A stretch of 8,317 bases of DNA from Gemmatimonadota bacterium (GCA_003695865.1 RFGQ01000287.1:1-8317), one strand, 5' to 3'; numbered from the stretch's first letter, positions 1 to 6,751 are shown. Made by a program: numbers and translations. Notes: generated by a model not told the origin, from the letters alone.

Positions 1-1
1 C

Positions 2-2065
2 AACCCCGACGGCACCACCGACCTGCTGGCCGCCGACGCGCGCACGGGCGAGCGGCACACGCTGATCGACGGCGCTACGCTGATCCCGCCGGGTGAGCGG
101 CGACCCATCGCCATCCAGGGCTACCAGTGGTCCTCGGCCGGCGACAAGCTGCTGTTGTACACACGGGTGCGGCCGCTCTTCCGGCGCTCGTCGGAGGGCG
201 AATACTTCGTGTACGAGTTGGCGACGGCCTCGCTTCAGCCCGTCTCGGTCGAGTTCGGCCTGCAGCGCTATGCCAAGTTCTCGCCCGACGGCACGAAGGT
301 GGGCTTCGTGCGCGACAACGACCTCTACGTGGTCGATCTGGACACCGGCGTCGAGACCCGCCTCACCCACGACGGCGGCGAAGACATCATCAACGGTACG
401 TTCGACTGGGTCTACGAAGAGGAACTGAGTCTCTCGGACGGATGGCGCTGGAGCCCCGACGGCTCGCGCATCGCCTTCTGGCGCGTCGACCAGTCGCCCG
501 TGAAGACGTTCTACATGATCGACGATCTTCAGCTCTACGCGCAGCCGATCCCGCTCCGCTACCCGAAGGCCGGCGACCCCAACTCGTTCGTGAGTGTGGG
601 CGTGATCGATCTGGCGAGCGGCTCGACCACGTGGATGGACCTGGGTGACAACCCCGATACCTACGTGGCCCGCATGGACTGGGCGGCCAGCTCCGACGAG
701 CTCGTCGTGCAGCGGCTCAACCGGCACCAGAACCGTCTCGACGTCCTGCTGGCCGACGCCGGAACGGGCGCCTCGCGGGTGATCCTGACCGAGACGAGCG
801 ACACGTGGCTCGACGTCGACCCCTCGCTCGACTTCCACTGGCTCGACGGGGGGGAGGCGTTCCTGTGGCGCTCGGAGCGCGACGGTTTCAGCCACCTCTA
901 TCGCTACGCCCGCGACGGGCGGCTGCTCAACCAGGTCACGAAGGGTTCCTGGGACGTGGACGACCTGGTCGGTGTCGACGCGGAGGGCGGCTGGCTCTAC
1001 TACACGGCCGGCAAGGACGGTCCGCTCGAGCGCGCGCTCTACCGGGTGCGCCTCGACGGCGGCCGCGACGGCCGCCTCTCGGAGGGAAGGGGCACGTTCC
1101 GTGCGAACATGAGCCCCGACGCGTCGCTGTTCATCGGCACCTCGTCCCGCGCGGGGCGGCCGCCACGCGTGGGGCTGTACGAGGCCTCGGGCACCCTCCT
1201 GCGCACCCTGGTCGACAACGAGCGCCTGGCGACCCAGCTCGACGACATGGGCCTCGAGGAGCCCGAGTTCTTCACGTTCACGACCAGCGACGGGGTCGAG
1301 TTGAACGGGTGGATGATCCGCCCGCCGGACTTCGATCCGTCGCGCCGCTATCCGGTGCTCATGTACGTGTACGGCGGCCCCGGCAGCCAGACCGTCACGG
1401 ACGCCTGGGGAGGTACGCGCTACCTGTGGCATCAGCTCCTGGCGGAGCGGGGCTACATCGTGGTCAGCGTCGACAATCGCGGCACGGGCGCGCGGGGCAG
1501 GGACTTCAAGAACGTGACCTACCTCGACCTCGGGAACTGGGAGTCGCACGATCAGATCGAGGCTGCACGTTACCTGCAGACGCTTCCGTACGTGGACGCC
1601 GGCCGCATCGGCATCTGGGGCTGGAGCTACGGCGGGTACATGACCCTGCTCACCATGATGAAGGGGGGCGACCTCTTTCGCGCGGGGATCTCGGTGGCGC
1701 CGGTCACGCACTGGAAGTACTACGACACGATCTACACCGAGCGCTACATGCGTACGCCCCGCGAGAACCCCGAGGGTTACCGGCGCAGTGCGCCCACCGA
1801 AAACGTCGCAGGCCTGACGGGCGACCTGCTGCTGGTGCACGGCACCGGAGACGACAACGTGCACTTTCAGCAGTCCGTCGATCTGGTGCAGCGCCTGCAG
1901 GAGGCCGGCAAGCAGTTCGACCTCATGATTTACCCCAACAAGACGCACGGCATCGGTGGCGTGCGCACGCGGCTGCACCACTACACGCTCATGCTCGACT
2001 GGCTCGAGGAGCACCTGGGGGGCAGCCCGGCGGCGGCGACCGCGGCCGGCGCGGGGGGGGCGTAG
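2..2065 (+). CDS. Dipeptidyl peptidase IV-like serine peptidase (S9 family), 5' end missing
   Basis: This prolyl oligopeptidase-clan serine exopeptidase should remove N-terminal dipeptides, typically X-Pro or X-Ala, from peptides. The reading frame is open from the left edge, so the true start lies upstream and any signal peptide is unseen; 687 residues remain of a usual 730-780. About the first 400 residues read as the DPP IV beta-propeller. It carries the DWVYEEEL motif (Glu at window residues 139-141), whose Glu pair holds the substrate amino terminus in DPP IV. The alpha/beta-hydrolase domain follows. It has VYGGPGSQT (oxyanion-side Tyr), nucleophile Ser542 in GWSYGGY (codon 1625), Asp617 in HGTGDDNVHF (codon 1850) and His649 in NKTHGI (codon 1946). 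The triad spacing (75 and 32 residues) is close to human DPP IV (78 and 32). The family is usually periplasmic or secreted. The tail ends in a low-complexity Ala/Gly run encoded partly by a G8 tract. True DPP IV is favoured over other S9 peptidases because of the EEE motif and YYDTIYTERYM. Confidence 0.95.
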   Translation, partial: NPDGTTDLLAADARTGERHTLIDGATLIPPGERRPIAIQGYQWSSAGDKLLLYTRVRPLFRRSSEGEYFVYELATASLQPVSVEFGLQRYAKFSPDGTKVGFVRDNDLYVVDLDTGVETRLTHDGGEDIINGTFDWVYEEELSLSDGWRWSPDGSRIAFWRVDQSPVKTFYMIDDLQLYAQPIPLRYPKAGDPNSFVSVGVIDLASGSTTWMDLGDNPDTYVARMDWAASSDELVVQRLNRHQNRLDVLLADAGTGASRVILTETSDTWLDVDPSLDFHWLDGGEAFLWRSERDGFSHLYRYARDGRLLNQVTKGSWDVDDLVGVDAEGGWLYYTAGKDGPLERALYRVRLDGGRDGRLSEGRGTFRANMSPDASLFIGTSSRAGRPPRVGLYEASGTLLRTLVDNERLATQLDDMGLEEPEFFTFTTSDGVELNGWMIRPPDFDPSRRYPVLMYVYGGPGSQTVTDAWGGTRYLWHQLLAERGYIVVSVDNRGTGARGRDFKNVTYLDLGNWESHDQIEAARYLQTLPYVDAGRIGIWGWSYGGYMTLLTMMKGGDLFRAGISVAPVTHWKYYDTIYTERYMRTPRENPEGYRRSAPTENVAGLTGDLLLVHGTGDDNVHFQQSVDLVQRLQEAGKQFDLMIYPNKTHGIGGVRTRLHHYTLMLDWLEEHLGGSPAAATAAGAGGA
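2053..2060 (+). repeat. G8 homopolymer at the peptidase/amidotransferase junction
   Basis: Eight consecutive G residues lie in the last codons of the peptidase gene, ten bases before the GTG start of the amidotransferase. The run is the only purine-rich stretch placed to act as a ribosome-binding site for that start, although it is not a classical AGGAGG. Homopolymers of this length tend to slip in replication, transcription and sequencing. The amidotransferase frame is open through this point, so a -1 slip or an added G would join the two proteins. Confidence 0.6.
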
Positions 2066-2070
2066 CCGAC

Positions 2071-2649
2071 GTGCTGCTGGTGATCGACAACTACGACTCG
2101 TTCACCTTCAACCTCGTCCAGTACCTGGGCGAGTTGGGCGCCGAACCGGTGGTGGTGCGCAACGACGAGCGCTCCGTCGACGACATCGTCGCGCTCGCCC
2201 CCGACCGGGTTGTGATCTCGCCCGGGCCCTGCACGCCGGCCGAGGCGGGCATCAGCGTGGAGGTGATCCGCGCCCTCGCGCCCACCACACCCATCCTCGG
2301 CGTGTGCCTGGGCCATCAGGCGCTCGGCGAGGCTTTCGGGGGACGCACCGTCCGGGCGAGGCGCGTCATGCACGGCAAGACGGCGCCCGTCCGGCACACG
2401 GGGGAGGGAATCTTCCGGGGGCTGCCCACGCCGCTCGTCGTGACCCGCTACCACTCCCTCGTCACCGACGCCGGCGCGCTACCCGAGTGCCTGGCCCCGG
2501 CGGCCTGGAGCGTGGCGGCCGACGACGAGGGCGAGGTGCAGGCGATGCGCCACCGCGAGTTCCCGGCCTGGGGCGTGCAGTTCCATCCCGAATCCCTGTT
2601 CTCCGAGGGTGGCAAGGCGCTCCTGGCGAACTTCCTCGCGGGTCCCTGA
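2071..2649 (+). CDS. Glutamine amidotransferase subunit of anthranilate or aminodeoxychorismate synthase (TrpG/PabA type)
   Basis: This 192-residue class I glutamine amidotransferase releases ammonia from glutamine for a chorismate-using partner: TrpE for anthranilate (tryptophan) or PabB for aminodeoxychorismate (folate). The start is GTG, giving the family N-terminus M-LLVIDNYDSFTFNL; most members are 187-200 residues. Visible motifs are the VISPGP oxyanion region, nucleophile Cys79 in GVCLGHQ, MHGK, and the catalytic pair His172/Glu174 in VQFHPES. Everything needed for the glutaminase is present. No trpE, pabB or other tryptophan or folate gene lies in the window, so TrpG and PabA cannot be separated; in many bacteria one protein serves both enzymes. 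It begins only five bases after the peptidase stop, with the G8 tract at 2053-2060 as the only candidate ribosome-binding sequence, so it is probably co-transcribed with and coupled to the peptidase gene. The role is certain at family level, the partner is not. Confidence 0.93.
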   Translation: MLLVIDNYDSFTFNLVQYLGELGAEPVVVRNDERSVDDIVALAPDRVVISPGPCTPAEAGISVEVIRALAPTTPILGVCLGHQALGEAFGGRTVRARRVMHGKTAPVRHTGEGIFRGLPTPLVVTRYHSLVTDAGALPECLAPAAWSVAADDEGEVQAMRHREFPAWGVQFHPESLFSEGGKALLANFLAGP

Positions 2650-2719
2650 ACCGGCGAGAGGCCTCTGGAAGGGGCGACCCCAGGCCGCGGACCGCGGCGG
2701 CGCGGGCGAGGGTGTGAAT

Positions 2720-2755
2720 CCGCGGCCGTCACGGTCCCCACCTGCCCGGCCGCGG
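2720..2755. repeat. 9-bp inverted repeat, possible RNA hairpin after the amidotransferase gene
   Basis: The arms CCGCGGCCG (2720-2728) and CGGCCGCGG (2747-2755) are exact inverse complements around an 18-base loop. In RNA this all-GC stem would be stable, and it lies about 70 bases after the amidotransferase stop. There is no U-run after it, so it does not look like a standard intrinsic terminator. It could end or attenuate the upstream transcript, or be an operator, because its right arm abuts the candidate -35 box of the kdsB promoter. In DNA this rich in GC a chance match of this size is not negligible. Confidence 0.35.
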
Positions 2756-2784
2756 TTGCCGCGCCCCCCCGCCGCGGGTAGATT
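2756..2784 (+). promoter_or_regulatory. Candidate sigma-70-type promoter for the Kdo operon
   Basis: TTGCCG (2756-2761) matches the -35 consensus TTGACA at four of six positions. TAGATT (2779-2784), 17 bases further on, matches the -10 consensus TATAAT at four of six, including the first TA and last T. It sits in one of the few less GC-rich spots of the gap, directly before kdsB. Transcription would start near 2790, leaving a leader of about 48 bases to the preferred kdsB start. This rests on consensus matching alone. Confidence 0.45.
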
Positions 2785-2838
2785 ACCGGGCGTGAATCTT
2801 GCATGCATTCCGCCGTTTTCCGGCCCGGCCCGGGGCCG

Positions 2839-3618
2839 ATGAGCGGTCGCGTTCTGGGCGTCGTCCCCGCGCGGCTGGCCTCTACCCGCCTCCCCCGAAA
2901 ACCCCTCTATCCCATCCTCGGTCGACCCCTGATCGAGTGGGTCTGGCGCAGGATCGACGCCATGGACGTGCTCGACCACGCCGTGGTGGCCACGGACTCC
3001 GAAGAGGTGGCGGAGGTGTGCGTGAAGCTCGGCGCCCCGGTCGAGATGACCGCGTCCGAGTTGCCTTCGGGCACGGACCGCGTCGCCGAGGTGGCGGCCC
3101 GCCCGGGATTCGAGGACTTCGAGTGGATCGCCAACGTCCAGGGAGACGAGCCCCTGCTGGCCGAGGCGCACCTCGCGGCGGCGATCGCGCTCGTACGCGA
3201 CGAGGGCTGGCCGATCGGCACCTGTGCGACGCCGGTGGGCGACGACGAGAGCCGCGGCGATCCGGGCGTGGTGAAGGTCGCGCGGGCGGAGAACGGCCGG
3301 GCGCTGTATTTTTCGCGGGCCAGAATCCCCTATGCGCGGGACGGCAAGCCGGCGCCCGAGCAGCTCGCCGCGCCGCCGTTTCTGCGTCACGTGGGCCTCT
3401 ACGCCTACAGCCGCGAGGGGCTGGAGCGCTGGGTCGCGCATCCGCCGACGCCGCTCGAGGAACTCGAGAAGCTCGAGCAGCTCAGGCCGCTCGAAGCGGG
3501 CATCGACATCGGCGTAGCGCTCGTGGCGGACGCCGACCCCGGCGTCGACACGCCCGCCGACGTGCTGCGCATCGAGGCCAGGCTGGAGGCGCTCGGCCTG
3601 GCGACGGCCGAGCGATGA
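2839..3618 (+). CDS. kdsB: CMP-Kdo synthetase (3-deoxy-manno-octulosonate cytidylyltransferase)
   Basis: This enzyme transfers CMP from CTP to Kdo, giving CMP-Kdo and pyrophosphate in the cytoplasm, the activating step before Kdo is added to lipid A. The 259 residues match the usual 245-255. Seen in order: the nucleotide-binding loop PARLASTRLPRKPL (residues 10-23), ATDSEEV, the PSGTDRV motif (76-82), VQGDEPL with the likely Mg-binding Asp103, YFSRARIPY (157-165), RHVGLYAY (183-190), the PTPLEELEKLEQLRPLE block and a second likely Mg-ligand Asp237 in GVDTPADV. The start is taken at the ATG directly before SGRVLGVVPAR because homologues begin there. An in-frame ATG at 2803 would add 12 poorly conserved residues (Pro/Gly-rich) and would leave only about a 12-base leader from the candidate promoter. 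No strong ribosome-binding site precedes either ATG; only GGGG lies close to 2839. It is the first gene of the Kdo/LPS cluster. Confidence 0.95.
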   Translation: MSGRVLGVVPARLASTRLPRKPLYPILGRPLIEWVWRRIDAMDVLDHAVVATDSEEVAEVCVKLGAPVEMTASELPSGTDRVAEVAARPGFEDFEWIANVQGDEPLLAEAHLAAAIALVRDEGWPIGTCATPVGDDESRGDPGVVKVARAENGRALYFSRARIPYARDGKPAPEQLAAPPFLRHVGLYAYSREGLERWVAHPPTPLEELEKLEQLRPLEAGIDIGVALVADADPGVDTPADVLRIEARLEALGLATAER

Positions 3619-3642
3619 GGGCCGGGCGCGGGGCGGGCGCAA

Positions 3643-3687
3643 GAACGACCGTGAACGAACACGAACGAGCTGAACCGTACGGAACGG
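3643..3687 (+). repeat. Five GAACG-type direct repeats at about 10-bp spacing before pyrG
   Basis: GAACGA occurs at 3643, 3653 and 3663, followed by GAACCG at 3672 and GAACGG at 3682, so starts are 10, 10, 9 and 10 bases apart. The copies fill most of the 76-base gap between kdsB and pyrG and run into the pyrG ribosome-binding region. Spacing of one helical turn puts all copies on the same face of the DNA. No function can be assigned; see findings. Confidence 0.6.
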
Positions 3688-3690
3688 GAG
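3686..3690 (+). promoter_or_regulatory. Ribosome-binding site of pyrG
   Basis: GGGAG lies four bases before the pyrG ATG, slightly closer than ideal. It supports this start together with the conserved N-terminus that follows. The site overlaps the last GAACG-type repeat (3682-3687), so a factor or RNA fold at the repeats could affect pyrG translation. Confidence 0.5.
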
Positions 3691-3694
3691 CGAT

Positions 3695-5359
3695 ATGAAG
3701 GACGCGGACCTGCGGCACACGCGCTACATCTTCGTGACGGGGGGCGTCGTGTCGTCCCTGGGCAAGGGGATCGCGGCCGCGTCACTGGGGCGCCTGCTCA
3801 AGAACCGGGGCCTCCGGGTGACGCTGCAGAAGTTCGACCCCTACATCAACGTGGATCCGGGGACCATGTCTCCGTTCCAGCACGGCGAGGTCTACGTCAC
3901 CGACGACGGGGCCGAGACCGACCTGGATCTGGGGCACTACGAGCGCTTCATCGACGAGTCGCTCTCGCAGGCGAACAACATCACGACGGGACGCATCTAC
4001 TCCGAGGTGATCGCCAAGGAGCGCCGCGGCGACTACCTGGGCTCGACCGTCCAGGTGATCCCCCACATCACCGACGAGATAAAGGCGAGCATCGCCCGGC
4101 TCTCGGACGGCCACGACGTGGTGATCACCGAGATCGGGGGCACCGTCGGTGACATCGAGTCGCTGCCGTTCCTCGAGGCCATCCGTCAGTTCCGCCAGGA
4201 GGTCGGCCGCCGCAACGCGATGTTCATCCACCTCACGCTGGTGCCCTACATCGCGGCCGCCGGCGAGCTCAAGACCAAGCCGACCCAGCACTCCGTACGC
4301 GAGCTCATGCAGATCGGGATCCAACCCGACGTGGTGATCTGCCGCACGGAGCACGCCCTCAACGAAGAGATCCGCCGCAAGATCGCGCTGTTCACGAACG
4401 TGCCGGTCGAAGCGGTGATCGAGGCGCCCGACGTGGGCACGATCTACGAGGTGCCGCTCTCGCTCCGGCAGCAGCGCCTCGACGACGTCGTGCTCGAACG
4501 GCTCGGGCTGAGCGCGCCACCGCCCGACCTGGACGCCTGGACCGAGCTCGTCCAGCGGGTCAAGGCGCCCCGCTCGGGCCGCGTGCGCATTGCCGTCGTG
4601 GGCAAGTACACCCGCCTCGTCGATGCCTATAAGTCCATCCAGGAAGCGCTCGTGCACGGAGGCATCGCCAACGACGTGGCCGTCGATATCCACTGGAAGT
4701 CGTCCGAAGACTTCGAGCGGGGAGAGGGCGTCGACATGCTGGCCGACTACGACGGCCTGCTCATCCCCGGAGGCTTCGGCGAGCGGGGCATCGAGGGGAT
4801 GCTGCTCGCGATCCAGTGGGCCCGTGAGCACGGGCTGCCCTTCTTCGGCGTGTGCCTGGGGCTGCAGTGCGCCGTCATCGAGTTCGCGCGCAACGTGTGC
4901 GGGCTTCCGCAGGCGCAGTCCGTCGAGTTCGACGACGAGTCGCAGAACCCCGTGATCTGCCTCATGGACTCGCAGGCCAACGTCACCCGCAAGGGCGGCA
5001 CGATGCGGCTGGGCGCCTACCCGGCTGCCCTGCGCCCCGACTCGCTCGTGCACCGCATCTACGGCACCACCGAGATCAGCGAGCGCCACCGGCATCGCTA
5101 CGAGGTCAACAACGCCTACCGCGACCAGCTCGAAGAGCAGGGGCTGCTCATGACCGGCACCTCGCCCGACGGACATCTGGTGGAGATCGTGGAACTGGCC
5201 GATCACCCCTGGTTCGTCGGGTGTCAGTTCCACCCCGAGCTCCGGAGCCGGCCCACGCGTCCCCACCCCCTGTTCGCCTCGTTCATCGCGGCGGCGCGGG
5301 CGCACGCCGAGGGCGCCCCGGCGGGAGACGGCGTGGACGCTGCGCTCGCCCCGAGCTGA
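3695..5359 (+). CDS. pyrG: CTP synthase
   Basis: PyrG converts UTP to CTP using ATP and ammonia from glutamine, the last step of pyrimidine nucleotide synthesis, as a cytoplasmic tetramer. The 554 residues match the family's 530-560. The N-terminal amidoligase domain (about 1-275) begins YIFVTGGVVSSLGKGI with the ATP-binding loop at residues 16-25, then QKFDPYINVDPGTMSP, HGEVYVTDDGAETDLDLGHYERF and TEIGGTVGDIES. The C-terminal class I glutaminase domain (about 298-540) has LIPGGFGERG, nucleophile Cys387 in GVCLGLQ, and His513/Glu515 in CQFHPEL. After about residue 535 the tail is Ala/Gly-rich and not conserved. Its position inside the Kdo cluster makes sense because CTP is the co-substrate of KdsB, encoded just upstream; comparable pyrG/kds neighbourhoods are known in other diderms. 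Besides serving Kdo activation it presumably supplies CTP for the whole cell. Confidence 0.98.
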   Translation: MKDADLRHTRYIFVTGGVVSSLGKGIAAASLGRLLKNRGLRVTLQKFDPYINVDPGTMSPFQHGEVYVTDDGAETDLDLGHYERFIDESLSQANNITTGRIYSEVIAKERRGDYLGSTVQVIPHITDEIKASIARLSDGHDVVITEIGGTVGDIESLPFLEAIRQFRQEVGRRNAMFIHLTLVPYIAAAGELKTKPTQHSVRELMQIGIQPDVVICRTEHALNEEIRRKIALFTNVPVEAVIEAPDVGTIYEVPLSLRQQRLDDVVLERLGLSAPPPDLDAWTELVQRVKAPRSGRVRIAVVGKYTRLVDAYKSIQEALVHGGIANDVAVDIHWKSSEDFERGEGVDMLADYDGLLIPGGFGERGIEGMLLAIQWAREHGLPFFGVCLGLQCAVIEFARNVCGLPQAQSVEFDDESQNPVICLMDSQANVTRKGGTMRLGAYPAALRPDSLVHRIYGTTEISERHRHRYEVNNAYRDQLEEQGLLMTGTSPDGHLVEIVELADHPWFVGCQFHPELRSRPTRPHPLFASFIAAARAHAEGAPAGDGVDAALAPS

Positions 5360-5378
5360 GCCGACGGAACCCTCGCCC

Positions 5379-6173
5379 GTGTTCGACACCTTCACCCTGA
5401 TCGCGGGCCCCTGCGTGCTCGAGGACGACGCGTTGAACCTGACGGTCGCCGAGGCGCTCGCGCACCTGGGAGACGACCTGGGGCTGCCGGTCGTGTACAA
5501 GGCGTCGTTCGACAAGGCGAACCGCTCGCTGCCGGGCGCCCCCCGCGGCCCCGGACTCGACGAGGGTCTGCGGGCACTCGAGCGCGTGCGCGCGATGACC
5601 GGACTGCCGCTGCTCACCGACATCCACGAACCCCACCAGGCGGCGCCGGCCGCCGACGTGGTGGACGTGCTGCAGATTCCCGCCTTCCTCTGCCGCCAGA
5701 CCGACCTGATCGAGGCGGCCGGGCGGACCGGACGCACCGTGAACGTGAAGAAGGGACAGTGGATGTCGCCCGAGCAGATGGCCGGCGCCGCCGAGAAGGC
5801 GCGCGGCGCCGGTGCCGCCGGTGTGACGCTGACCGAGCGCGGCAGCTTCTTCGGCTACGGTGACCTGGTCGTCGACATGCGCGCCTTCTCGCGGATGCGG
5901 GCGGCCGCGCCGGGATGCGCGGTGATCTTCGACGGCACCCATTCGGTGCAGCGGCCGGGACGGGCGGACGGGGCCAGCGGCGGCGATCCCGACCACATCC
6001 CGGCGCTGGTGTTGGCGGCGACGGCGGCCGGCTGTGACGGCCTCTTCCTCGAGGTGCACCCCGAGCCGGCGCGGGCTCCGTCCGACGCCACCAACATGCT
6101 GCCGCTCCAGCGGCTGCCGGCCCTGATGCGGCGGGTGCTCGCGGTGCGGGCGGCGGCGGGATGGGACGTATGA
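5379..6173 (+). CDS. kdsA: Kdo-8-phosphate synthase, metal-dependent (Cys) class
   Basis: KdsA condenses phosphoenolpyruvate with D-arabinose 5-phosphate to give Kdo 8-phosphate in the cytoplasm. The predicted 264 residues form one TIM-barrel of the DAHP synthase I/KdsA family. Visible motifs are LIAGPCVLE (residues 7-15), YKASFDKANRS, RGPGLDEGL, TDIHEP, VDVLQIPAFLCRQTDL, NVKKGQWMSP, TLTERGSFFGYGDLVVDM, FDGTHSVQRPG and LFLEVHPEPARAPSDATNMLP. Cys12 in the GPC motif, with a His, Glu and Asp in the last motifs, is the metal-binding set of class II enzymes such as that of Aquifex aeolicus; metal-free class I enzymes (E. coli) have Asn at that place. The GTG start is the first start available in this frame, 19 bases after the pyrG stop, with only a weak GACGGAA as possible ribosome-binding site. 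The start leaves almost no leader before the first strand, typical of the short class II form. Its stop overlaps the kdsC start. Confidence 0.96.
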   Translation: MFDTFTLIAGPCVLEDDALNLTVAEALAHLGDDLGLPVVYKASFDKANRSLPGAPRGPGLDEGLRALERVRAMTGLPLLTDIHEPHQAAPAADVVDVLQIPAFLCRQTDLIEAAGRTGRTVNVKKGQWMSPEQMAGAAEKARGAGAAGVTLTERGSFFGYGDLVVDMRAFSRMRAAAPGCAVIFDGTHSVQRPGRADGASGGDPDHIPALVLAATAAGCDGLFLEVHPEPARAPSDATNMLPLQRLPALMRRVLAVRAAAGWDV

Positions 6174-6751
6174 GCACGGCCCCGGCGGGCATTCCGGCCG
6201 AGCGTGCCCGGCGCGTGCGCCTCGTGGTGCTCGACGTGGACGGGGTACTCACCGACGGCGGGCTCTACGTGGGCGAAGACGCCGAAGGCCGCCGCGTGGA
6301 GTTCAAGCGCTTCGACATCCAGGACGGCCTGGGCATCAAGATGCTCCAGTGGGCCGCGCTGGAGGTGGCCGTGGTGAGCGGCCGCCTGTCGGGAGCCACG
6401 GCGCAGCGCGCGCGCGAGCTGGGGATCGCCGAGGTCCACCAGGACGCGCGGGCCCGCAAACTCCCGATCGTCGAGGAACTGCTCCAGCGGCGGGGCCTGA
6501 CCTGGGAGGCGCTCGCGGTGGTGGGCGACGACCTGGCCGACCTGCCCCTGCTGCGCCGGGCCGGCCTGGCGGTGGCGGTGAAGAACGCCGTGCCCGAAGT
6601 GGCCTCGGTCTGCCACTGGACCACGCCGGTGCCGGGCGGCTCGGGGGCCGTACGCGCCTTCGCACGGGCGCTGCTCCTCGCCCGCGGGGACTGGGACGAG
6701 CTGGTCGAGCGCTACGAGCGCGACCGCTCGGGTCAGGAGGAACTGCTGTGA
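6170..6751 (+). CDS. kdsC: Kdo-8-phosphate phosphatase (HAD superfamily)
   Basis: KdsC hydrolyses Kdo 8-phosphate to Kdo and phosphate, between the KdsA and KdsB steps, in the cytoplasm. The predicted 193 residues are close to E. coli KdsC (188) and match the cap-less HAD type that works as a tetramer. Motif I is LDVDGVLTDG with nucleophile Asp22 and acid/base Asp24, motif II is Ser70 in VVSGR, a likely motif III Lys97 lies in ARKLPIVEELL, and motif IV is VGDDLADLP (Asp120/Asp121). FKRFDIQDGLGIK is also typical, as is the C-terminal GGSGAVR, which contributes to the neighbouring active site in homologues. The ATG chosen forms an ATGA overlap with the kdsA stop; an in-frame ATG nine bases upstream (6161) is the alternative, adding only three residues. 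The overlap suggests translational coupling to kdsA. Confidence 0.95.
   Translation: MSTAPAGIPAERARRVRLVVLDVDGVLTDGGLYVGEDAEGRRVEFKRFDIQDGLGIKMLQWAALEVAVVSGRLSGATAQRARELGIAEVHQDARARKLPIVEELLQRRGLTWEALAVVGDDLADLPLLRRAGLAVAVKNAVPEVASVCHWTTPVPGGSGAVRAFARALLLARGDWDELVERYERDRSGQEELL
6735..6742 (+). promoter_or_regulatory. Strong ribosome-binding site that fixes the kdsD start
   Basis: AGGAGGAA lies five bases before GTG 6748, inside the last codons of kdsC. It is the best Shine-Dalgarno match at any gene junction in the window and decides for this GTG as the start, although the same frame is open far upstream. Confidence 0.85.

Noticed and set aside
155..157. TTG as a start codon for the peptidase
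   Set aside because: The same frame continues without a stop to the left edge with propeller-like sequence (for example GYQWSSAGDKLLLYT), so this is an internal Leu codon of a gene that begins outside the window.
805..2070. Open frame upstream of and in frame with the amidotransferase, suggesting a longer or fused protein
   Set aside because: The translation before 2071 is Arg/Pro/Ala-rich and overlaps the well-conserved DPP IV-like frame. Family members begin exactly at the GTG 2071 position. Only the slip possibility at the G8 tract was kept, as a finding.
2720..2755. The inverted repeat as a definite intrinsic terminator
   Set aside because: The stem is perfect but the loop is long (18 bases) and no T-run follows; the sequence goes straight into TTGCCG. 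It is reported only as an inverted repeat.
2479..3720. A 413-codon open frame on the - strand covering the 3' part of the amidotransferase gene, the gap and kdsB
   Set aside because: It is Arg/Gly/Pro-rich, spans two real genes and the promoter gap, and shows no domain. It is a composition shadow.
3782..5737. A 651-codon open frame on the - strand, opposite pyrG and kdsA
   Set aside because: Both genes on the + strand have unmistakable family motifs along their whole length. The antisense translation is His/Asp/Val/Arg-rich with no recognisable domain, as expected opposite GC-rich genes with strong third-position bias.
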